Below are positions 1 through 11,503 of a stretch of 64,000 nt of DNA, piece by piece; within the stretch, counting starts at the first letter, position 1, and every line of letters begins with the position of its first letter. The notes below the pieces were generated by a model. The model did not search any database, was not told where the DNA came from, and saw only the letters and a program-made list of their open reading frames with translations. The stretch is taken from assembly GCA_963555705.1 (NCBI GenBank), contig OY743184.1, positions 31,878,614-31,942,613 on the forward strand, read 5' to 3'. A program made the position numbers and the translations under genes. This stretch comes from Ligustrum vulgare (Eukaryota > Streptophyta > Magnoliopsida > Lamiales > Oleaceae).

Positions 1-2094
1 TACGTCGTTTAACCAAGTTATAAATTTGGAGCCGAGAATAATAAATTTCAGTTCAAACTTGTTTTTACGTCCAATAAATTCAAAATCTATTTTTAAAAAT
101 CCAATTTCATTTTTTTTAATTTTTTTAATTATTTATTTATTCAAATAAAATCACAGATAATCATATTTCAAATTTAAGTTTATTATTCTATTAAATTTCA
201 AATTTCAAATTCATCATTTATCTTGACAAATCTTCCCCGGTTACAACTCCAATTCAAACCAAAGACTATATGCCCAGCTATTTTACTCCCTTTCACGATC
301 AGAACTACCCACGGCCAAGATACAGGATTCAGGTATAATCTTCATAAAATTTCCATCTTCATCTCATCATCATCACCATCGACCAGGCCAAGCACCACTG
401 CAACCACAATTTTCCAATGCTAATTTCAGTAAGCAACCTAGATCGACAACCATAAAATAATACCCAAACTACACAACACAGCCCATCAACATCTCAATCC
501 ACCACTGCCCTGCCACCGCCTGCACCTATCACCCCATTGAGCACCACCTTCGTCCACACAAAGCCCAATCCACCAAACTACCTTCCATCACACACTGATA
601 CACAATCCAGCCACTTCATTCACCGCCTCGACCGCCACCACACCTCAACTGCCACCGCAGTCCACCTCCCATAACTCCCCAAAACTCAAATAAAAAGCCA
701 AACATATAAACCCACAAATCCCAGAAGCCTATTACATATCTCAAACATCAAATTTTCTCCGGCAAACCCTCGAGCACCGCCTCGGTCTCCCTCGGATTCG
801 CACCCAAAAATCAGGAAAAACTTCATTTTTCTTGCTCACCCGAGTTCCCTGCTGTCACCGCTCTGCGCCGGCAGTAATATCGTCGGCATTGCAGCCGGTG
901 ATCGACCGGAGAGGAGGGCGTCCGCCCTCCCCTCACGCTCCGTCTCTCTCTGTCGTAACATAGAGAGAGAGAGAGAGAGAGAGATAGAGAGAGAGAGAGG
1001 AGTGTATGTATATATATATATATTATATATATAAACTTGTTTTTAAAATTTTGCTTTTAAGTCCTTATATTTATCGTTTTAATTGTTTCAGTCCCTAAAA
1101 TGTTTTAAATATATAGTCCAGCCTTAAGTTCCAAAACATTTATTTCAGTCCCTGATTATTTTAAGCTGCATTTTAATGAGTCGTTTAATTTTCGAAAAAC
1201 TCTATTTTAGTCCCCAGATTTTAAAATCATTCATTTCCAACTTTAGATTTATTTCAAAACTTTAATTTTAATTCAAACTTTGAATTTCTAGAAACTAATT
1301 TAAATTTTATTTTATTTTTGGCTAGACGAGACGTACGGAGATCTAGAGAACTGAATTATATTTTCCCGCTCAACCACACTCGTAGAGAATTGAGGTAGAC
1401 TCGCCCCCATTAATTTGTTTACATTTTAATTGCACGTTATATGCTTCATGTGACTTATGTGCATTATTTGCATAAGACGAGACGAGAATTTATATTTCTT
1501 ATGAAATATTTGATGTTATGAGCATGCCATAAATTATATGCATTTTTAAATGCATGAGACGAGACGAGATTATGATGTTGTTATGCTTTGACATAACTTA
1601 TGTGCATTTATTGCATGAGACGAGACTACCCACACCCTATGTTACGAAGCCTATTATAATGATGAAGTTGTCACTTTATGATTGCATGTTTATGTGTTCA
1701 ATTTCTATGTAAATTTATTAATCGGCGATGAGTCTACTGAGTATTTCTTTTTGAAATGCTCACCCCTTTTTAACAACAATTGCAGATGTCGGAAATGGAG
1801 ACGTTTGATGGGCAAGCCGTGGCATTAATAATTGAATAATCAAATTTTATTCTTGTTTCAGTTGAATTTCCTAATTCGAGAAAATTAGAGATTTTGAACA
1901 ATTTGCTTTTATTGAAGTGTTTTAGCAAATATTATTTCCGCAAATTGGGTAATATTTAAAATTTATCAATTTTTTAATTTATTTAATAAATCTTATCAAT
2001 TAGAAATGTTATTTTATTCCGCAAAATATTATTTTCAAAAATTAGACGAGACGATGAAGTGACGAGTCGGGTGATTAGAACCCGGGGCGTCACA
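1..2094 (+). repeat. E1 left LTR, truncated by the window edge
   Basis: Nearly identical to 9384-11503. It ends GGGGCGTCACA immediately before the primer site. It holds an interrupted (GA)n tract at about 962-998 and a (TA)n tract at about 1008-1032. Near 869-885 it carries about 15 bp (TAATATCGTC region) that the right LTR lacks. At 1732-1785 there is a TACTGAG...GCTCACCCC motif and a CAG acceptor-like site, also found in the other long LTRs of the window. A 17-codon ORF (MSEMETFDGQ start) follows that CAG directly in both LTR copies. Confidence 0.93.
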
Positions 2095-2097
2095 GCG

Positions 2098-2110
2098 TGG
2101 TATCTGAGCC
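2098..2110 (+). other. E1 primer-binding site
   Basis: TGGTATCTGAGCC begins 3 bp after the LTR. It differs at one base from the usual plant initiator-tRNA-Met complement TGGTATCAGAGCC, fixing the left LTR boundary and the + orientation. Confidence 0.88.
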
Positions 2111-2728
2111 AGTCTGCGTTTCTGTAGACTGGTAAAAAAAAAATTAAAGAGAAATTTTTAAAATTTAGTCACATTATTAATTGCCAACTGCCGTCATTCG
2201 ATCCGCCAACTCCGAGGTAAAGAAGTTCATGAGTTTATGTTATTTTATTTCTCGGATACATATTTTGTAATGATTTATGAGACTTAGAAGAAAGAGAAAG
2301 ATTTGTATCCGAAATAGAAAGAAACAAGAAAGAACGAGTGTTGAGCATAATGGGAATAACTAGAAATTTGATTAAAGAATTATTTTATAATAATTTTTTT
2401 CCTCGAACTTAGAAATAAAGAACCCTAACTAGACTTTGCATAATTCTATTTTAGACATGGCACCATCTAGAAGGATTTCAGACCACATTCTTAGCTTTTG
2501 CGACATGCGCCATCACTTCATGGCTAGCATATTTAGGATGACCGACGCTCAGTTCATCCTCCAACTTATATCGTCATTCCCAAAAAATAAGAAGACTAAG
2601 GCGTTCGCATTTTATGATGATGTAAAGAGACGTCTGGGAGAAGACTTGAGCTTCCGGACTGTCTGCGACGAATTTGTAATGCGATGGGATCGTTTCCGAG
2701 TCCCTGTGGTGCGCGTCGCGATGCACCA

Positions 2729-4285
2729 AGAATTAATTAAATTTCCTTACTTGCCAAAACTCAAAATTAAATGTGATAGCGGAAGCAAGGGTCGATCCCA
2801 CAAGGAACGGGAACTAATTTAATGACATGTCAATTAGAATTATAAGGGGAGTTTTGAGTTGAAAATTGCAATTAATCTAAATAATCAAATAAAGATGTAA
2901 AATAGCTGGAATAAAAATCAAATAATAAAGAATCCTAGTTCTCAGGTTCGGTTGTGCCCTATCATAACATTGTCATTCCCCAAGCAACGAATGTACTATT
3001 TCCTTTGTTTTATTTATCACCCGGAATAATCAAAAAGCTCTAATTAATCCAATTCTTCCTTAATAATAATCAATTAGAATTAGTTCTCCAATCAATTTAG
3101 AGTGAATGAACAACCTAGAATAAGCTCCCTAGATTTAATGCATTAACTATGTGAAAACAAGAAGAATTAGGTGAACTAAATTATCAAGTACATATGCTCG
3201 AATTGATTAATCTAGATTGGATTTTCATATGGAAATATAAAATTACCAATTGCTACTATGATTTGGATGAAAAAACAAATACGAATCCAATTACCCAAAT
3301 TAGCAAACATCAACACAATAATTAAAAGACAAGGCCTTAATCAATTAATACATTGTCTTGACGAAATTAATGTTCATGAGAAATCCAATAAATAAAACAT
3401 AAAAACAAGAACTACGTTACGAGTTTGAGGAATGAATAATAAAATAATATGAACACAACGTCCCCCTTGAACTAGGTTGAGAAGACTAGCCACGCATTGC
3501 CATGAAGAATTCCCCAAAAATATTGTCTTGATTCACCTTGATTTTGCCCAGAATTTCTTCTCTTCAAACCTTGATATTGGTGGCTCTCAAAATAATTCTC
3601 CTCCCTCTCTTTGGTACTGAATTGCTCCTTTTATAGAGCTCAAATTCGTGCCCTAGCTTAGCCAAAAAGAAATACCAAAGATAGAGTTTAAGTTGAATTA
3701 GGAAACAATTTTCCTTTTTTTTTTTTTTTCGGGCTTAAGTTACGGCCGTAATATAAGGAGTTACGGCCGTAACTCACTTTCTGTTTAATTTTACAACGCA
3801 ACAATTTTGCTTTGACGGCCGTGATTTAGATTTCCATACGGCCGTATATTACTTTCTATTTCTTTTCTACACAATTGATTCACTTCTTACGGCCGTGACT
3901 TTGCATTCAATACGGCCGTAACATCCTTCAACATTTCCTCACGATCGTGACTTCTTCACAATACGGCCGTGACTAACAACTTGTTACGGCCGTGAGAAAC
4001 TTCCAATACGGCCGTAACTTGGTTTCTGCAGATTTTCGTGATTTTTGTTCAATCAACTGCTTACGACCGTGACTTTGATGTTGCGGCTGTAACTTATTTA
4101 CATGCCTGGTCCTCGAACTTCCTTTTTACGTGCTTTTTGGTCCTTTTTCCTTCTTTTCTTGTCATTTGCGATCCTACACAATATAAAATATAAAATGCAT
4201 TAAGCAATACTTAATTAGGATCAAACTAACAGTAATTCGAGGCAACAAGCAAAGAAATAAAGTGCTAGTAAAGCACTTATCACCC
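2729..4285 (-). mobile_element. Nested LTR-like (probably solo-LTR) insertion with ACGGCCGT motif cluster
   Basis: It interrupts the E1 leader ORF. The 7 bp TGCACCA occurs at both junctions (2722-2728 and 4286-4292). On the minus strand it starts near TGATAAGTGC, carries a motif-rich U3-like part, a TATA-like CTATAAAAGG (plus-strand complement near 3630), and ends near GGGATCGACCC...CTATCA, typical of a plant LTR in minus orientation. The 7 bp repeat does not sit exactly at TG/CA termini, so the exact ends are uncertain. No coding sequence is seen. Confidence 0.6.
3735..4095. repeat. Cluster of about 12 dispersed ACGGCCGTRA motifs
   Basis: The palindromic core ACGGCCGT, usually extended to TTACGGCCGTAAC or TACGGCCGTGAC, recurs about every 20-50 bp between 3735 and 4095. 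Some copies are degenerate (CACGATCGTG, TACGACCGTG, GCGGCTGTAA). Spacers between copies are unrelated. The cluster lies upstream (minus strand) of the TATA-like element of the insert. A second cluster is at 39110-39775. Confidence 0.85.
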
Positions 4286-4751
4286 TGCACCAGCGCCAGC
4301 ATTCACATCAGAAGTGATAGTAATATCGGATGACGAGGAGGAGCCAGATGAAATATCTGATGCTCAGTCAAGGACCTATGATTATACGCCTGGGTTACAA
4401 GGTTATGTTTCAGAATCACCAGACTACTCCCCAGGTTCACCAAGTGCCTCACCCGGTGCCCCAGATTATACACCTGGAACGCCCGGGACTAACCCTGTCA
4501 ACAGTCATATTTAGTGGGATAGGACTAGTGATAGTTGTTTTGGCATTTTTCCTTTTCAACAGTTTTCCCATTCCTGAAATAATAATGTATCCTCATTGAG
4601 GAATTTTATTTATTAATAAAGAGATTTATTTATCTTTATGTCACGAGCTATGTTTGACATTGTTAGTAAGATTGAATGTATGAGATGATTGGTTGTCTGT
4701 ATTTTCCTATCGAGAAATAATAAACCTATTTATTTTACGTGATAAAGGAAA

Positions 4752-5798
4752 ATGTCTCGGCGCTTAATCAGAGATGCACCGAATCAGACCAATCAAGGTC
4801 AGACTGCTCCAAGGCAGGATCCCCCAAGCCAGGCCAATATCATTAGGGATCTACTTCAGGCAGTTCAGGACTTGAGACAGGCCCCTACTGGTTCCTCAGT
4901 TCCAATAATTGAACAATTCCGAAGGTACCTCCACCTACATTTGACGATGGTAACGACCCTTTAGCCGTGGAAGAATGGCTGCAGACGATTGAGAAAATCT
5001 TCAAACACATTTCTTGCCCGGAGGACCGGAAAGTTGTTTGTGCAGAATTTATGCTGATTGGTAGGGCTGGATTCTGGTGGGAATCAGCATCCCGAACCAG
5101 GACTCTAGAACAACAGGCAGCTTTAACCTGGGAGGAGTTCAAGACTGAGATTAGGGATAAATTCTTTCCACCGGCCCTCAGAGATCACAAAGAGTCTGAA
5201 TTTTTACACCTGGTTCAAGGCGATACGGATATAACTGATTATGAAAGGAAGTTCGAAGAATTGTCACGCTATGCTCCACATCTGGTGGAGACGGAGGCTA
5301 AGAAGGCACGCAGGTTTGAGAGGGTCTACGCTCAGATATTAGACAGATAGTCGGATCGCACGAGCTGCCGACCTATAGAGAAGTGGTAAAGAAGGCTCAA
5401 GCAGTAGCCTATGCGGGAGTAAAGATCGGAAACCAAGGCCATCATCATGAACAGAGATATCAAGGGAAAAGAAAGTGGCAAGGGCCGAACCGCAGCCAGA
5501 ATCGAAATCAATCATTTAATAAGAGACAAAATTCATGACCCCCGGGAGGACAAGCGACTAATAATACTCCACCCTGCCCTAAGTGTCAGAAATTGCACAA
5601 GGGAGAGTGCCTTTATGGTAAGGGAGTCTGCTATAAATGTGGCCAGCCGGGCCATTTTGCATGGGATTGTTGTGCTCCTCCAGCACAAGGTTCTAATCAG
5701 AAGAGGAACTCAGATCAAAACAGGAAAGGAAAAGTGAGAGTATTTGCCATGGATGTAGCAGAGGACTCGGACGTGATCGCAGGTATACTAATTATTTA
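4752..5798 (+). pseudogene. E1 gag, frameshifted
   Basis: Capsid/nucleocapsid precursor of E1. It starts MSRRLIRDAP with a Gln/Pro-rich N-terminus, then the Ty3 gag (retrotrans_gag) core at about 4925-5330, with VEEWLQTIEKIF, EFMLIGRAGFWW and [12 protein letters not shown]. One frameshift falls near 4925 and another near 5325. A stop at 5535-5537 precedes the nucleocapsid. The CCHC zinc knuckle CYKCGQPGHFAWDC is at 5629-5670, and the frame ends at 5798. In a functional element this protein packages the RNA; here it cannot be made as one chain. Confidence 0.88.
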
Positions 5799-5970
5799 AG
5801 TATTCCTATGCATGTTCAAATTGTTGTCAGTGCATTGTATATCTTTCCTATTTTGAAGCATGCTTATATGATAACAGGTATATTATCTTTTTCTGGTATT
5901 CCCGTATATGTTCTAATAGACTCGGGAGCCACACACTCATTTTTATATCTGAAACATGCTTAGAAAGGTT
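5780..5970 (+). repeat. Diverged tandem duplication across the E1 protease active site
   Basis: A segment from about 5781 to 5875 aligns with 5876 to 5970: both begin GGTAT(A), contain a TATTCC...ATGTTC core and end at GAAGCATGCTTA or GAAACATGCTTA. The second copy encodes the protease motif [10 protein letters not shown] (about 5915-5945); the first has lost it. The duplication puts stops between gag and pol. Confidence 0.6.
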
Positions 5971-7695
5971 GAACTTAATAGGAGAAGAAACTGGTAGTAT
6001 ACTTGAGGTTAGTTTACCATCAGGAGGAACTATTGATACCGATAAGATAGTCAAAGCAGTGCAAATTGATTTTGATGGTCAAGTATTGGAAGCAGACCTG
6101 AATATTATTAGAATGAAAGATTTCGATATTATTCTGGGTATGGATTGGCTCAACACCAATCGTGCTGCAATTATGTGCCATGAGAAGGAAGTTATTTTTC
6201 GCAAGGGTGGTGAAGAAGTATTTAGATTTTATGGGACGAAGATTAAGGCTCTTCCCCGTCTTGTATCAGCTTTGCAAGCCGAGAAGTTATTAGCCAAGGG
6301 CAATTGTCAGGGCTATTTGGTTAGTCTTCAAGACAAACCATCAGAGGAGATTATTTTGGAGTCGGTGCCAGTAGTATGTGAATATGGTGATGTTTTTCCA
6401 TATGATCTACCAGGTACCCCGCCTGATAGACAAGTGGAATTCACCATTGATTTGGTACCAGGAGCTGCCCCGGTATCTAAAGCTCCATATCGTATGGCAC
6501 CGAAGGAGTTGCAGGAATTGAAGGTTCAGCTAGAGGAATTGTTAGAAAAGGGTTTTATCAGACTGGTTGTATCTCCATGGGGAGCACCTATGTTGTTTGT
6601 GAAGAAGAAGGATGGAAGCATGAGGATGTGTATTGACTATAGAGAGCTGAACAAATTGACAATAAAGAATAAGTATCCCCTTCCCAAGATCGAAGACTTA
6701 TTTGATCAGTTGAAAGGTACAGCTATATTCTCAAAGATTGATTTGAGATCTGGCCATCATCAGTTAAAGATTAAACCAGCCGATGTACCAAGAACCGCGT
6801 TTAGGACGCAATATGGGCATTATGAGTACATAGTAATGCCATTTGGTCTCAAGAATGCACCCGCAGTGTTTATGGATTTGATGAATAGAGTCTTTCATCA
6901 GTATCTTGATAAATTTGTTATCGTTTTTATCGATGACATACTGATTTACTCATGGGATTCTGAACAGCATGAAGAGCACTTGAGGATAGTATTGGAAACA
7001 TTGAGAGCAGAAAAGTTGTACGCCAAATTCAAGAACCTTCCTGGGTCATGTTGTTACAGTAAATGGTATTGAAGTTGATCCGTCTAAAGTTGAAGCTGTA
7101 AAGAATTGGCCAACACCTGCTAATGTTGGAGATGTGAGAAGTTTTCTTGGGCTAGCCGGATACTATCGGCGATTTATAGAAGGCTTTTCTAAAATAGCAG
7201 GTCCTATGACACAGTTAACCAGGAAGGGAATTAAGTTTCAGTGGACAAGTCAGTGTGAACAAAGTTTCCAGGAACTGAAGAATAGACTTGTATCAGCACC
7301 AGTATTGACTATACCGGATGGGTCGGATGGTTATGTTATTTACAGTGATGCATCCAAGCATGGATTGGGTTGTGTATTGATGCAGAATGGAAAAGTAATA
7401 GCATATGCTTCAAGACAGTTGAAGCCATATGAGAAGAATTACCCGACGCATGATCTAGAGCTTGCAGCTGTAGTGCATGCTTTAAAGATCTGGAGACACT
7501 ATCTGTACGAGAGTAATTGTGAGATTTACACCGATCACAAGAGTCTCAAGTATTTCTTTACTTAGAAGGAATTAAATATGAGGCAGCGTCGATGGCTAGA
7601 GCTCGTGAAAGATTATGACTGCACGATTCTTTACCATCCGGGTAAAGCAAATAAGGTTGCAGATGCTTTGAGCAGGAAGAATGCTGGTCAGTTAT
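5876..7695 (+). pseudogene. E1 pol: protease, reverse transcriptase, RNase H
   Basis: The protease active site IDSGATHSF lies at about 5920, with the C-terminal protease motif IILGMDWL at about 6130. RT follows: [35 protein letters not shown] and the catalytic FIDDIL (about 6928), an F variant of the usual YVDD/YIDD box. Near 7035 a short deletion after AKFKN removes the KCEFW-like block and shifts frame. The frame resumes with [11 protein letters not shown], then RNase H with [12 protein letters not shown] (catalytic Asp) and [15 protein letters not shown] at 7563-7565 interrupts, and the tether [17 protein letters not shown]...ADALSRK closes the domain. Three lesions make it non-functional as read. 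Confidence 0.93.
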
Positions 7696-7699
7696 AGTT

Positions 7700-9273
7700 T
7701 TGGGAACAGCGCAAGACCAGTTGATTCGAGACTTTCAGAATTTGAAAATCGAAGTGCAAGCCCCATCAATTCGAGGATCTGGCAGATTGACAAATCTGAT
7801 TGTTAAACCAGATTTGAGGGATCAGATTGTGACAGCTCGGGGAGGTGATAATTTTTTGGAGAAAATCAGATCTGAAGTTGGGACTAGCAGGAGGATAGGT
7901 TTTGAGATTGCCTCTGATAATGCACTTATGTTCAGAGGGCGTATTTGTGTGCCGAAGGATGAACAGATCAGGAAGGAGATTTTAACTGAAGCTCATTCAG
8001 CACCTTACGCAGGTCACCCTGGTGGGACAAAAATGTATCGCGATTTACGCAATAATTTTTGGTGGAGAAATATGAAGGGTTGTATTGCGAGGTTTATATC
8101 TCGATGCATGACCTGTCAGCAAGTTAAGGCTGAACATCAGAGACCGTCAGGATTGTTGAATCCTTTGGACATACCAGAATGGAAATGGGAGAAAATTTCC
8201 ATGGATTTCGTTACTGGATTACCAAAATCAGTTAGAGGAAATGATGCTATTTGGGTTATTGTGGACCGGCTTACAAAGTCAGCTCATTTCCTTCCGGTCA
8301 GAATGACTCTCAGTATGGATCATTTAGCTCAGTTGTATGTAAGAGAGATTGTTCGACTTCATGGGGTACCAGCTTCCATTATCTCAGATAGAGATCCGAG
8401 GTTTACTTCTAGATTTTGGAAGAGTTTGCATATTGCAATGGGTACTAAATTAAATTTTAGTACTGCATACCATCTGCAGACAGACGGTCAGTCTGAACGT
8501 ACTATTCAGACACTGGAGGATATACTTAGAGCTTGCGTATTAGACTTGAGTGGTAGTTGGGAGAATCACCTACCATTGGTGGAATTTGCCTACAATAATA
8601 GTTTTCAGGCTACTATTGGTATGGCACCATATGAAGCACTGTATGGACGACGATGTCGATCGCCACTTTATTGGGATGAAGTAGGTGAGAAGAAATTGTT
8701 GGGACCAGAATTAATTGCAAGAACAGTTGAGGCTATTGAGAAGATAAGACTGCGAATTAAGACCGCACAGAACAGGCAGAAGAGTTATGCAGATCAGAGA
8801 AGGAAAGACTTGGAATTTCAAGTAGGAGAGAAAGTATTTTTGAAGGTTATTCCAATGAAAGGCACTTTTCGCTTTGGGAAAAGGGGAAAGTTAAGACCTC
8901 GATTTATTGGGCCGTTTGAGATATTAGAGCAAGTAGGGAACGTGACATATCGTTTGGCTTTGCCACCTGAGCTTGCAGCGGTTCACAATGTTTTTCATGT
9001 TTCCCTATTAAGAAAATATGTTTATGATCCTAGTCATGTGGTGAATTATCAGTCAATTTCAGTTCAAAAAGATTTGTCTTATGAGGAGGCACCCATGTGC
9101 ATTGTAGAAAGAAAAATCCATGTCTTAAGAAACAAAGAAATTTCCCTAGTCAAAGTCCAGTAGGGTAGACACAAGGATGATGAGGCTACTTGGGAAAGAG
9201 AAGATGAGATTTTAGCCAAGTATCCTGATATCATAGATCAAGTGAGTTTAATTTCGATGACGAAATTATTTTA
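7700..9273 (+). pseudogene. E1 pol: integrase with chromodomain
   Basis: The HHCC zinc-binding domain is visible (HSAPYAGHPG...CMTCQQVK, about 7995-8125). The DDE core follows: MDFVTGLP, IISDRDPRF, and DGQSERTIQTLEDIL with the catalytic Glu. The GPF/Y module ([12 protein letters not shown]) is at about 8890-8925, then NVFHVSLLRKY and a chromodomain (about 9085-9240: VERKIHVLRNKEISLVKVQ). The open frame stops at a TAG (9161-9163) where chromodomains carry an aromatic residue; matching sequence (DDEATWERED) continues to about 9230. E3 has the same TAG at the same codon. In the family this enzyme inserts the cDNA, and the chromodomain biases integration to marked chromatin. Confidence 0.93.
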
Positions 9274-9285
9274 AGGGGGTAAGGC
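9271..9285 (+). other. E1 polypurine tract
   Basis: The purine-rich TTAAGGGGGTAAGGC immediately precedes the right LTR (TGTAGCG). This is where plus-strand DNA priming is expected. Confidence 0.75.
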
Positions 9286-10330
9286 TGTAGCGACCGTGAA
9301 ATTTCGGAATTTATTTTTAAAATAAATATTTTATTTACTAAAAATCGTGTCGCTATAATTTAACCCGTTATTTAAAAGTTACGTACGTCGTTTAGCCAAG
9401 TTATAAATTTGGAGCCGAGAATAATAAATTTCAGTTCAAACTTGTTTTTACGTCCAATAAATTCAAAACATATTTTTAAAAATCCAATTTCATTTTTTTT
9501 ATTTATTTATTTAATTATTTATTTATTCAAATAAAATCACAGATAATCATATTTCAAATTTAAGTTTATTATTCTATTAAATTTCAAATTTCAAATTCAT
9601 CATTTATCTTGACAAATCCTCCCCGATTACAACTCCAATTCAAACCAAAGACTATATGCCCAGCTATTTTACTCCCTTTCACGATCAGAACTACCCACCG
9701 CCAAGATACAGGATTCAGGTATAATCTTCATAAAATTTTCATCTTCATCTCATCATCATCACCATCGACCAGGCCAAGCACCACTGCAACCACAATTTTC
9801 CAATGCTAATTTCAGTAAGCAACCTAGATCGACAACCATAAAATAATACCCAAACTACACAACACAGCCCATCAACATCTCAATCCACCACTGCCCTGCC
9901 ACCGCCCGCACCTATCATCCCATTGAGCACCACCTTCGTCCACACAAAGCCCAATCCACCAAACTACCTTCCATCACACACTGATACACAATCTAGCCAC
10001 TTCATTCACAGCCTCGACCGCCACCACACCTCAACTGCCACCGCAGCCCACCTCCCATAACTCCCCAAAACTCAAATAAAAAGCCAAACATATAAACCCA
10101 CAAATCCCAGAAGCCTATTACATACCTCAAACATCAAATTTTCACCGGCAAACCCTCGAGCACCGCCTTGGTCTCCCTCGGATTCGCACCCAAGAATCAG
10201 AAAAAACTCCATTTTTCTTGCTCACCCGAGTTCCCCGCTGTCACCGCTCTGCGCCGGCATTGCAGCCAGCGATCGACCGGAGAGGAGGGCGTCCGCCCTC
10301 CCCTCACGCTCCGTCTCTCTCTGTCGTAAC

Positions 10331-10411
<81 letters not shown>

Positions 10412-11503
10412 GTATATATATATATTATATATATAAACTTGTTTTTAAAATTTTGCTTTTAAGTCCTTATATTTATCGTTTTAATTGTTTCAGTCCCTAA
10501 AATGTTTTAAATATATATAGTCCAGCCTTAAGTTCCAAAATATTTATTTCAGTCCCTGATTATTTTAAGCTGCATTTTAATGAGTCGTTTAATTTTCGAA
10601 AAACTCTATTTTAGTCCCCAGATTTTAAAATCATTCATTTCCAACTTTAGATTTATTTCAAAACTTTAATTTTAATTCAAACTTTGAATTTCTAGAAACT
10701 AATTTAAATTTTATTTTATTTTTGGCTAGACGAGACGTACGGAGATCTAGAGAACTGAATTATATTTTCCCGCTCAACCACACTCGTAGAGAATTGAGGT
10801 AGACTCGCCCCCATTAATTTGTTTACATTTTAATTGCACGTTATATGCTTCATGTGACTTATGTGCATTATTTGCATAAGACGAGACGAGAATTTATATT
10901 TCTTATGAAATATTTGATGTTATGAGCATGCCATAAATTATATGCATTTTTAAATGCATGAGACGAGACGAGACGAGATTATGATGTTGTTATGCTTTGA
11001 CATAACTTATGTGCATTTATTGCATGAAACGAGACTACCCACACCCTATGTTACGAAGCCTATTATAATGATGAAGTTGTCACTTTATGATTGCATGTTT
11101 ATGTGTTCAATTTCTATGTAAATTTATTAATCGGCGATGAGTCTACTGAGTATTTCTTTTTGAAATGCTCACCCCTTTTTAACAACAATTGCAGATGTCG
11201 GAGATGGAGACGTTTGATGGGCAGGCCGTGGCATTAATAATTGAATAATCAAATTTTATTCTTGTTTTAGTTGAATTTCCTAATTCGAGAAAATTAGAGA
11301 TTTTGAACAGTTTGCTTTTATTGAAGTGTTTTAACAAATATTATTTCCAAAAATTGGATAATATTTAAAATTTATCAATTTTTGAATTTATTTAATAAAT
11401 CTTATCAATTAGAAAAGTTATTTTATTCCGCAAAATATTATTTTCAAAAATTAGACGAGACGATGAAGTGACGAGTCGGGTGATTAGAACCCAGGGCGTC
11501 GCA
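9286..11503 (+). repeat. E1 right LTR, complete (2218 bp)
   Basis: It starts TGTAGCGACC and ends GTCGCA, followed directly by copia coding sequence. It carries an uninterrupted (GA)n of about 75 bp at 10332-10408, clearly longer than the left copy, then (TA)n. The TACTGAG...GCTCACCCC...CAG motif is at about 11141-11195. Apart from the microsatellites, a roughly 15 bp indel and scattered substitutions it matches the left LTR. Confidence 0.95.

Larger units (their letters stand above)
2457..4514 (+). pseudogene. E1 leader ORF upstream of gag, split by a nested insertion
   Basis: The first part (2457-2728) starts MAPSRRISDH and reads about 90 residues without a stop. It is then interrupted by a 1.56 kb insert, and coding-like sequence resumes at about 4286 with PAPAPAFTSE. 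The C-terminal half has an acidic stretch (ISDDEEEPDE) and then repeated tyrosine/proline/glycine units (YTPG, YSPG, YTPG), ending at 4514. The two halves are in different frames when the insert is removed, so there is a further lesion. No family is recognised. E2 has an unrelated-looking ORF in the same place (19159-19440), so an extra ORF before gag is a recurrent trait of these elements here. Its function is unknown. Confidence 0.55.
1..11503 (+). mobile_element. E1: Ty3/gypsy chromovirus (Tekay/Del-like) LTR retrotransposon, defective
   Basis: Direct repeats (1-2094 and 9286-11503) bracket a primer-binding site, an extra leader ORF, gag, and pol in the order protease, RT, RNase H, integrase, chromodomain. 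That order and the C-terminal chromodomain place it among Ty3 chromoviruses; the long LTRs suggest Tekay/Del. The right LTR starts TGTAGCGACC after a purine tract (9271-9285) and ends GGGCGTCGCA. The 5' end and left target duplication lie outside the window. Sequence right of 11503 reads straight into a copia RT, so E1 was inserted in a copia element. The coding region has many breaks (frameshifts near 4925, 5325, 7035 and 7690; stops at 5535, 7563 and 9161) plus a nested insertion, so it is not autonomous. Confidence 0.93.

Noticed and set aside
3735..4095. CRISPR-like array (short repeats with unrelated spacers)
   Set aside because: The motif is an 8-12 bp degenerate palindrome with irregular spacing in plant DNA; no cas genes, and it sits in an LTR-like insert.
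223..9809. Matching 66-codon frames at 223-423 and 9609-9809
   Set aside because: They lie at the same place in both E1 LTRs and are shared only because the LTRs are copies; composition is low-complexity Ser/Thr and no domain is visible.
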